Assembly (NCBI RefSeq): GCF_013778305.1
Contig: NZ_JACEIC010000001.1
Location: 1-64,000 of the forward strand
DNA length: 64,000 bases
Direction: 5' to 3'
DNA from: Nocardioides agri
GTDB taxonomy: Bacteria > Actinomycetota > Actinomycetes > Propionibacteriales > Nocardioidaceae
The notes beneath the pieces are model-generated. The model had not been told where the DNA came from. It saw nothing but the letters and a program-made list of their open reading frames with translations, and ran no database searches. Both the position numbers and the translations under genes were made by a program. Shown here piece by piece: positions 59,030 to 64,000 of this stretch (the first letter of the stretch is position 1; every line of letters begins with the position of its first letter).

Positions 59030-60138
59030 GCCGCCGGCTCCTTCGTGAGCACCTGCAGGTACGCCCGGAGCTCGGCGGCCGTCGCCTCGTCGGGGAGCAG
59101 GCCGCCCATGCGGGCGGGGAAGTCGTCGCGGAGCTGCGAGGTCGTCATCCCGGCGTGCCCGGCGGTGGCGACGATCTGCTGCCAGATCGCGTCCGGGTCG
59201 TCCGTGCCCGCCGGGGCGGGCTGGTCCTCGACGACCTCGGCCTCGTACGCGCCGTCCGCGTCAGGCTGTGGCTCCGAGCGGGCGGGCGGCTCGGCTGTGG
59301 TCAGGTCGGAGACGCGCTGCTGCAGGTGCTCGGAGAGGCCCTGGGTCATGTGGCCGGCGGCGTTGGCCTGTCGCCAGAGGTTCCGCACGTCCTCGGGGTC
59401 GGTGAGGTCGGCGGCGATCGCCACGTAGTCCGGGCCCGCCGCGGCGAGCGCAGGGGTCTCGCCCACCGGGCCACCGGTGAGCGCCGGTGCAGCGACGCGG
59501 CCCTTGCCCTCCATCAGCTGGGCCGGGGTCACGTCGACCTCGATGATCGGCACGGCGTAGTGCCGGGTCTTCGGGCCCTGGTCGGTCTGCTCCACGCTGG
59601 TGCGCTGCTCGAGCGCGAGCCAACCGTTGACGTAGCCGCCGGCGGCCGCGAGGAACTCGGCGACGTCGGGGAGCTCGATGGCGGCGTTGAAGCCGTGGGA
59701 CTCGACGCGCCAGACGCCGATGCCCTCGACGTCGCGGAGGACGACATTCAGGCGGGTGGTCGGCTTCTTGATGGCCTCGAGGTGCTTGGGGTCCTCGGGG
59801 TCGCAGGGCTCGTCGGTGAGGACGTTGGTGCGGCCGTCGCAGCGGTGCTGGCAGCCGGCCCGGGTCCAGAACTCGTACCACTGGGAGACGGGCTGCGGGG
59901 GGACCATGATCGGGACGCGGGCGGAGCCGGAGATGACCTCCCACTGCTGTGTGCCGCCAGCGGGGGTCCACTCGCGGACCTCGCCGCCGTAGAGCTCGGC
60001 GATCTTCTCGAGGAGGGCCTGGCTGTGGCTGGTGAAGCGGAAGCGGTCGAGCTTCTGGGGGGCGCCGTTGGCGGCCTTCTGGCCGAGGCGGATGCGGCCA
60101 AGGGTTCGGGCGCGCTTCTGGAGGTCGAGGATGGGCAT
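59026..60138 (-). CDS. PhiC31 Gp3-like protein (recombination directionality factor family)
   Basis: 370 residues from ATG 60138. The N-half follows the Gp3-like pattern: MPILDLQKRARTLGRIRLG, KLDRFRFTSHSQALLEKIAE, YGGEVREW, QWYEFWTRAGCQHRCDG, CDPEDPKHLEAIKKPTTRLN and VWRVESHGFNAAIELPD, with a zinc-type Cys set. In phiC31 Gp3 makes a serine integrase excise; here the integrase is a tyrosine enzyme, so the role may be different. The C-terminus is acidic, with a helical end. Confidence 0.85.
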   Translation of the reverse strand: MPILDLQKRARTLGRIRLGQKAANGAPQKLDRFRFTSHSQALLEKIAELYGGEVREWTPAGGTQQWEVISGSARVPIMVPPQPVSQWYEFWTRAGCQHRCDGRTNVLTDEPCDPEDPKHLEAIKKPTTRLNVVLRDVEGIGVWRVESHGFNAAIELPDVAEFLAAAGGYVNGWLALEQRTSVEQTDQGPKTRHYAVPIIEVDVTPAQLMEGKGRVAAPALTGGPVGETPALAAAGPDYVAIAADLTDPEDVRNLWRQANAAGHMTQGLSEHLQQRVSDLTTAEPPARSEPQPDADGAYEAEVVEDQPAPAGTDDPDAIWQQIVATAGHAGMTTSQLRDDFPARMGGLLPDEATAAELRAYLQVLTKEPAA

Positions 60139-60139
60139 G

Positions 60140-60388
60140 TCAGGAGGCCTTCCGGTCAGGTGCGGAGACGCCGGCGACGGGGAGGCGTTGCTCCCACCAG
60201 CCGTCGGTCGGTCGGTCGCAGGCGGGGCAGTCGCCCAGGTGGGCGCGGGCGGGGGAGGGGACGATGACGACGGCGCCGCACCAGGAGTGCTGAAGCACGC
60301 GCTGCGTGCCGGCCTTCATCGCGGGGGTGGGGTCGACCGAGAGCGGTTCCCAGCCGGGGATCTCGAGCACGAGCTGGTCGGTCGCCAT
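60140..60388 (-). CDS. Small zinc-binding protein
   Basis: 82 residues from ATG 60388 (a GTG one codon earlier is possible). QHSWCGAVVIVPSPARAHLG and DCPACDRPTDGWW give C ... C-x2-C, a probable zinc site. Coupled to the nuclease gene by TGATG. Confidence 0.6.
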   Translation of the reverse strand: MATDQLVLEIPGWEPLSVDPTPAMKAGTQRVLQHSWCGAVVIVPSPARAHLGDCPACDRPTDGWWEQRLPVAGVSAPDRKAS

Positions 60389-61416
60389 CACGCCACCGCC
60401 TCAGCAGCGGCCTGCAGCGCGAGCGCCTTGCCGATCACGGGGTCGTCGGTCTTGGCGGAAGCGATCCGCGAGGACCACTCGTCGACCATCTGCGCGTGGC
60501 GGAAGTACGCGTACTCTCGATCGCCGCACCGCGCCGGGTAGAGCCGGTAGCCCTCCGGCCGCAGGTGCAGGACCACGCCGACCTCGGCGGTGGGCGGCAT
60601 CGGCACTCGGGAGCCGTCACGCATCCACGCGACGGTCGCCTTGCGGTAGGCCGACATCTGCAGGCCGGCCTCCGGGTAGACCCCGTGCACGTGGCCTTGG
60701 GAGGTGACGCGGTCCCACTCGCCGCCGGTCTTGGTGTCGCCCATCAGGTCGCACGCGGGCGGAACGAAGTAGCCCCGGGACCGCAGCTCCTCGCCGATCG
60801 GGCCCTCGGCGCCGATCATGTAGTCGAGCGTCCCGGCGTATCCGTGCTCGGGGTTCGCCACGACCATCTCCGACGCGGTCCACCGCGGCCGCCACTCCTT
60901 CTCGAACCGGACCAGGTTTGCCAGGAACGGCGCGAGCTCGGGACCGTCGACCGCCCACTCGGTGTCGCCGACGCGGATGGACTCCGGCATTGGCGTGCCG
61001 AGGATCCGGGACTCGATCACCGAGTGGACCAAGGAGCCGACCTCGGCGCGCTCGTCCTTCTTCCGGGTGTGGGCCCGCTTGATCCAGTCCCGCAGCTCGG
61101 CGAGCTGCTCGGGCCGGCGCGAGGCCGCGACGAGCTGGGGAAGTGCCTCGATCGCGGCGTCGGTGCAGGTGATCGCGGCCCAGAAGAGGAGCGCAGGCTT
61201 GGGGACGCCGCCACCGAGGATGGTCGTGACGGACCGGAGCCGGTCGCCGGTGGCGTGGTCGGCGTAGTAGCCGTTGCCCTGCCGGGCCGGGATCGGGCCG
61301 CGGGTCCTCTGAGCCTTCTGCTTCTTGTGGTCCATCGGGCGACCCACGACCTCGGGGACCGACGGGTCGTCGATCCGCAGGGGGCCAGTCATCTCGTGCT
61401 GGTCGGGGGCGCTCAT
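60388..61416 (-). CDS. PD-(D/E)XK nuclease, RecB/Cas4-like
   Basis: 342 residues from ATG 61416. An N-terminal helical part has AEVGSLVHSVIESRILG; the core is GYAGTLDYMIG then DLMGDTKTGGEW (Asp and the D-x-K), followed by the helix GLQMSAYRKATVAWM. These are the family's H, D, DxK and Q-x3-Y elements. Such nucleases act in phage recombination with an annealing protein; no annealing protein is obvious here. Confidence 0.85.
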   Translation of the reverse strand: MSAPDQHEMTGPLRIDDPSVPEVVGRPMDHKKQKAQRTRGPIPARQGNGYYADHATGDRLRSVTTILGGGVPKPALLFWAAITCTDAAIEALPQLVAASRRPEQLAELRDWIKRAHTRKKDERAEVGSLVHSVIESRILGTPMPESIRVGDTEWAVDGPELAPFLANLVRFEKEWRPRWTASEMVVANPEHGYAGTLDYMIGAEGPIGEELRSRGYFVPPACDLMGDTKTGGEWDRVTSQGHVHGVYPEAGLQMSAYRKATVAWMRDGSRVPMPPTAEVGVVLHLRPEGYRLYPARCGDREYAYFRHAQMVDEWSSRIASAKTDDPVIGKALALQAAAEAVA

Positions 61417-61634
61417 GCCACACCCCGCATCCCGGTCCCGGCGCACCACGAGCACAGCCGGTAGCCGGACTCGCCGTCGACGACGTCGACGTACATCCCC
61501 GTGCCGTCGCACCGACCGCACTCGTCGATGTCGGCCGGCCGGGTCTCGTCGAGTTCGTCGCAGCGGTCGTACGGCGACGGGGGCTCGGTCGGTGCCGGGG
61601 CGACCAGTGCCCGAGCCGACAGCGCCGCGGTCAC
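61413..61634 (-). CDS. Small DnaJ-type zinc-finger protein
   Basis: 73 residues from GTG 61634, ggagg upstream. ECGRCDGTGMYVDVVDGESG and LCSWCAGTGMRG give two C-x2-C-x-G-x-G halves like one DnaJ central zinc module. Overlaps both neighbours by 4 bp. It probably binds protein or nucleic acid. Confidence 0.68.
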   Translation of the reverse strand: MTAALSARALVAPAPTEPPSPYDRCDELDETRPADIDECGRCDGTGMYVDVVDGESGYRLCSWCAGTGMRGVA

Positions 61635-61990
61635 GACGCACCTCCGGCGGGCTGATCGAGCCCGAAGACCCGCGCGAGGTTCGCGTCCGACCACTGCGGT
61701 CCGAACCCGGTCGGGCCGGCGGTGAACTCGACGGCCGGCTGCTCGCCCGAGCGGCGAACGGAGTCGACCAGGATCCCGAGGACGTCGACGAGGCCCGTGA
61801 GGTCGTCGACCTTCACGTAGTGCCCCTCGAACGCTTCGCGGGAGATGAGGTGGCCGATCCCCGGCTCGTGGACGTCGACGCGGACCAGCACCAGATGGTG
61901 GTCGGTGACCTCGCGGATCCGGTACCGGCGGCCGTTGCAGGGGTGCACGTAGACCGCGGCCAGGTCAGGTGTGGGGTCGGGGGCGTTCAC
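61631..61990 (-). CDS. Hypothetical phage protein
   Basis: 119 residues from GTG 61990. A compact beta domain, VYVHPCNGRRYRIREVTDHH, LVLVRVDVHEPGIGHLI, then REAFEGHYVKVDDLTGLVDV. Coupled by 4 bp at both ends. No family recognised. Confidence 0.62.
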   Translation of the reverse strand: MNAPDPTPDLAAVYVHPCNGRRYRIREVTDHHLVLVRVDVHEPGIGHLISREAFEGHYVKVDDLTGLVDVLGILVDSVRRSGEQPAVEFTAGPTGFGPQWSDANLARVFGLDQPAGGAS

Positions 61991-62310
61991 GACGCGCTCC
62001 CGAGCAGCCGGAGGCCGGACGGCGCCAACACCACGGTCCACAGCTCGACAGCGACGTCGCCGATGGGGGAGGGCACGGTCGCCCGGTGGGTGAGGACCTG
62101 GGAGCCGGGCTGGCTGGAGACCGGCCGGCGCTCCTCGACCTGCAGGTTGGTGACGGTGTCCAGCCAGGCCTCGAAGTGCTCGGCGAAGATCCGAATCTGG
62201 ATCGGGTCGCCGGTGTGGCGCGGGGCATCGACTGCGTCGAGGGCGAGGCCGTGGTCGGCGGCGTGCTGGGCGACCGCGAGCAGCGCCAGGGTGGTGACCG
62301 GGGTGCTCAC
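61987..62310 (-). CDS. Hypothetical phage protein
   Basis: 107 residues from GTG 62310, which overlaps the upstream stop. A helical start (TLALLAVAQHAADHGLALDA), then beta strands (QIRIFAEHFEAWLDTVTNL, GDVAVELWTVVLAPSG). Resembles the next gene's folding pattern, but no family is named. Confidence 0.6.
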   Translation of the reverse strand: MSTPVTTLALLAVAQHAADHGLALDAVDAPRHTGDPIQIRIFAEHFEAWLDTVTNLQVEERRPVSSQPGSQVLTHRATVPSPIGDVAVELWTVVLAPSGLRLLGSAS

Positions 62311-62762
62311 GCCGACACCGCCTCGTCGGCCAGGAGCGGGTGGCAGCGCCACTCGACGACCTCGCGCTGCTCGGTGCGCTCGGGCTGCGCCTCGACGGCC
62401 GGGATCGTGACGGTCTCGCTGCCGGTGACGATGCGCTCACACAGCTGATCGCGATGCGCGAAGATCTGGAGCGTGATGCCGCCGTCGAGCGGCCGGGCGA
62501 AGTCGAAGCGGTCGTCCCACGGATTCTTGGTCCACTTCCCGCCGAGGGCGGCGATGATCGTCCGGGCGGCGTCCCGCTGGTTGTCCTTGTGGCCGTCGGT
62601 GTTCATCAGCTGCCAGGTGACCTCGACGTGGCCGCTGCCGGAGTACGCGAAGACGCATGGGGCAGGCAGGTCGGGGTGAGCGGCGAGGAGGTCGGCGACG
62701 ACCTTGAGCCGGTCGGCGGTGGCCGCCGCGGTGTTCCTGCTGGTGGTGCTGGTCTCCGTCAT
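62307..62762 (-). CDS. Hypothetical phage protein
   Basis: 151 residues from ATG 62762. ATADRLKVVADLLAAHPDLP then beta pieces (GHVEVTWQLMNT, GGITLQIFAHRDQLCERIV) and TIIAALGGKWTKNPW. Small phage proteins of this kind are common in actinophage early regions; no function. 71 bp separate it from the next gene upstream. Confidence 0.65.
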   Translation of the reverse strand: MTETSTTSRNTAAATADRLKVVADLLAAHPDLPAPCVFAYSGSGHVEVTWQLMNTDGHKDNQRDAARTIIAALGGKWTKNPWDDRFDFARPLDGGITLQIFAHRDQLCERIVTGSETVTIPAVEAQPERTEQREVVEWRCHPLLADEAVSA

Positions 62763-62833
62763 GGGAGACTCCTCTCGTTCGTGGGGTCCGGTCGCTGCCG
62801 AGCGATGAGCCGGGCCCTGCGGGCTTTTCTGAG

Positions 62834-63091
62834 TCAGGCGGACTTCTTCGCGCGCCGGGCCTGGGCCGACTTGAGGGCGATGCGCTGGTAGTGCGCGCGC
62901 TTGGCGTTCTCCGCCCGCTTCGCGCGCTCCGCAGCGGGGAGGACGCGGTCGGGGTCGACCTGGTCCTCGAACTTCCGGGCCATCGCGTCACGCGCGGGCT
63001 GGGTGGCGGCCGACCGGTCCTCGGTCTTCGCCCACCGCTCGTTCGCCGCGATCCGCGCGATCGTGCTGCGAGCCGTGCTGCTCTTTCTCAT
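62834..63091 (-). CDS. Small basic protein
   Basis: 85 residues from ATG 63091, strongly basic (Arg/Lys/Ala-rich helices: TIARIAANERWAKTEDRSAA and RAKRAENAKRAHYQRIAL). Could bind nucleic acid. Overlaps the HTH gene by 4 bp and is the second gene of the early operon. Confidence 0.62.
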   Translation of the reverse strand: MRKSSTARSTIARIAANERWAKTEDRSAATQPARDAMARKFEDQVDPDRVLPAAERAKRAENAKRAHYQRIALKSAQARRAKKSA

Positions 63092-63345
63092 GCCACCTGT
63101 TCCTTGCCGGTACGGCTAGCAGTGCTTGCCTGCTCGGGCACGAAAAGGACGTGGAGCGGGACGTCAAGCGCCTCCACGATGAGTTCGGCAGTACGCGGTT
63201 CACACGACTTCCGCCGACCGCTGGTGAGGTGGTTGATGAACGACGGGTGCTTGCCGGCGTACCTCGCCAGCTTGCGCTGGCTCATCTTTGCGCCCTCGTG
63301 GTCGCCGACCAGCGCCTTCAGCAACTGGCGGTTGGTGAGCTTCAT
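63088..63345 (-). CDS. Xre-type HTH regulator, first gene of the early leftward operon
   Basis: 85 residues from ATG 63345, gagggg upstream. The HTH is KMSQRKLARYAGKHPSFINH then LTSGRRK. As a short HTH protein opposite the repressor, it is a Cro-like candidate. It follows the operator region with TTGACA boxes. Confidence 0.82.
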   Translation of the reverse strand: MKLTNRQLLKALVGDHEGAKMSQRKLARYAGKHPSFINHLTSGRRKSCEPRTAELIVEALDVPLHVLFVPEQASTASRTGKEQVA

Positions 63346-63390
63346 GAACGTTCCCCTCGGCCATCTTCGTGCTCTGTGCATTGATCCTCC

Positions 63391-63564
63391 GTCGGTAGGT
63401 GCCTATCTGTCAAGCAGTAGTGGGCAACAGAGTGCCTACCGCTAGGCAGGCTGTCAAGAAATTCGATCGCTGTAGTTCTGCACGTCAACGCATCGACGCA
63501 GGTCAGAACGCACATTTCTGGTAGGCGCTAGGGCTACTCTGAGACGGCAAACAGCGGTAGGCGG
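63391..63564. promoter_or_regulatory. Immunity region: divergent promoters with repeated operators
   Basis: Four copies of a GGTAGGYRS box: 63394-63402 (ggtaggtgc), 63432-63440 inverted (ggtaggcac), 63520-63528 (ggtaggcgc) and 63556-63564 (ggtaggcgg). Two leftward TTGACA boxes (63413-63408 and 63453-63448, minus strand) are each followed by a box in the spacer where a repressor would block polymerase. The 271-bp gap 63,346-63,616 holds no gene. Confidence 0.6.
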
Positions 63565-63616
63565 GCGTCCCTAGATGGGGCTTGCCCGCACGTGGCAAGC
63601 GGTGGAGGGTGGCGGC

Positions 63617-64000
63617 GTGGACCTGGGCAGGCTCATCGACACACATCGAGGAGCCCGTTCGTACGGCGAGCTCTCCCGAGACTGCGGGGGCAGCCCGTCC
63701 AGCAAGAGGCTCCAGCAGCTGGTGACGCAACCGATCAAGAACTTCCCCGACCCACCGACCGTGAAGGCGCTGGCTCGGGGGCTAAAGCTCTCCGAGAAGG
63801 TCGTGACGCTGGCGGCCGCGGAGTCGCTAGGGCTGGACGTCTCTCAAGGGGAGGCCCGGCTGGTCGAGCTGCTGCCAGCTGGCACTCGGGACCTCACCGA
63901 GGAACAGGCGGCCGCTGTAGCTCACCTGGTTCGCACCATCGTTGATGCGACGACCGAGCGAGGTGATGGCGATGTCCACCGAGACGCCGCCCCCATGACG
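63617..64000 (+). CDS. Immunity repressor, partial (runs off the window)
   Basis: The first 128 codons from GTG 63617 (gtggaggg upstream), open to the right edge. LGRLIDTHRGARSYGELSRD, KRLQQLVTQPIKNFPDPPT and VKALARGLKLSEKVVTLAAA are the pattern of actinophage immunity repressors with an N-terminal HTH. It is transcribed away from the early operon, as expected for a repressor that keeps the prophage silent. Confidence 0.8.
   Translation, partial: MDLGRLIDTHRGARSYGELSRDCGGSPSSKRLQQLVTQPIKNFPDPPTVKALARGLKLSEKVVTLAAAESLGLDVSQGEARLVELLPAGTRDLTEEQAAAVAHLVRTIVDATTERGDGDVHRDAAPMT

Larger units (their letters stand above)
15865..64000. mobile_element. Prophage of a long-tailed (siphovirus) actinophage, right end not in window
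   Basis: More than 48 kb of phage genes follow the tRNA: integrase, lysis genes, tail proteins with a 1127-residue tape measure, head-tail connectors, capsid, protease, portal, large terminase, replication genes and an immunity region. The gene sets appear complete and most genes are intact, so the prophage may be functional; one accessory gene (17,374-17,908) is frameshifted. The partial repressor at the right edge shows that the element continues beyond the window. Confidence 0.95.

Noticed and set aside
63346..64000. Right attachment site within the window
   Set aside because: I find no second copy of the tRNA 3' half (for example ggttcgatcccc) near the right end, and the repressor is still open at 64,000.
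1..64000. CRISPR array
   Set aside because: No set of regularly spaced direct repeats with unique spacers was seen; the only short repeat sets are the GGGACACACT boxes, the immunity boxes and the coding repeats.
15865..64000. Further tRNA genes within the prophage
   Set aside because: No cloverleaf with a GGTTCGA-type T-arm was found after the tRNA-Val.

Overview
The window is high-GC DNA from an actinobacterium. The gene order fasR-fabD-fabH-acpP-fabF-accD, aceE next to DUF3052 and ahpE, and the frequent GTG starts fit the Nocardioides/Propionibacteriales group. That placement is made from memory of gene order, not from a search. Bases 1-15,792 are ordinary chromosome. Bases from about 15,865 to the right edge are a prophage whose right end lies outside the window.

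Chromosomal part. The window opens on the 3' end of a 5S rRNA and its terminator, followed by a TPR-repeat protein. A type II fatty-acid synthesis operon runs leftward: the PucR-type regulator fasR, then fabD, fabH, acpP, fabF and an acyl-CoA carboxylase carboxyltransferase. A perfect palindrome sits in the fabD promoter region. DUF3145 lies beside the operon. Next come an alpha/beta hydrolase and aceE (converging on a shared terminator), DUF3052, an acyl-CoA synthetase, and the peroxiredoxin ahpE with a terminator. tRNA-Val(TAC) follows and is where the prophage is joined.

Prophage. A tyrosine integrase starts 93 bp after the tRNA. Nearly everything else in the prophage is read leftward. From left to right on the map these are: accessory genes (16.9-18.4 kb); a repeat-rich structural protein and small structural proteins (18.3-21.5); a lysis module with an unusual two-domain endolysin (21.5-24.2); minor tail proteins, tape measure and the tail assembly chaperone with a CCCAAAA frameshift site (24.3-31.9); major tail and head-tail joining proteins (32.0-35.0); capsid, decoration, protease and nested scaffold, MuF-like protein and portal (35.1-41.7); large terminase (42.4-44.0). 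The set describes a long-tailed siphovirus. The early region (46.8-63.3 kb) is a tightly overlapping leftward operon of many small zinc-binding proteins, a probable small terminase, a DnaB/RepA-like helicase beside GGGACACACT repeats, ParB-like and MerR-like regulators, a RuvC-like resolvase, a DnaQ-like exonuclease, a phiC31 Gp3-like protein and a PD-(D/E)XK nuclease. It ends in a divergent immunity region between a leftward HTH gene and a rightward repressor that runs off the window.

Several rightward genes interrupt the leftward operons, at 38.2-39.0, 42.0, 44.7-45.8, 48.7 and 49.8 kb. Three of the convergent junctions, counting integrase/DUF3263, end on a single shared CTAG tetranucleotide. 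The most interesting items are: (1) an endolysin in which an M15 peptidase is followed by what looks like a circularly permuted endonuclease/exonuclease/phosphatase domain with its catalytic residues kept; (2) a TcmP + DUF5131 (three-Cys-motif) pair inserted beside the terminase and bracketed by two copies of a leftward promoter, each starting its transcript on a hairpin; (3) a FabD carrying a biotinyl-like C-terminal domain without the biotin lysine; and (4) iteron-like repeats inside a small gene beside the helicase.
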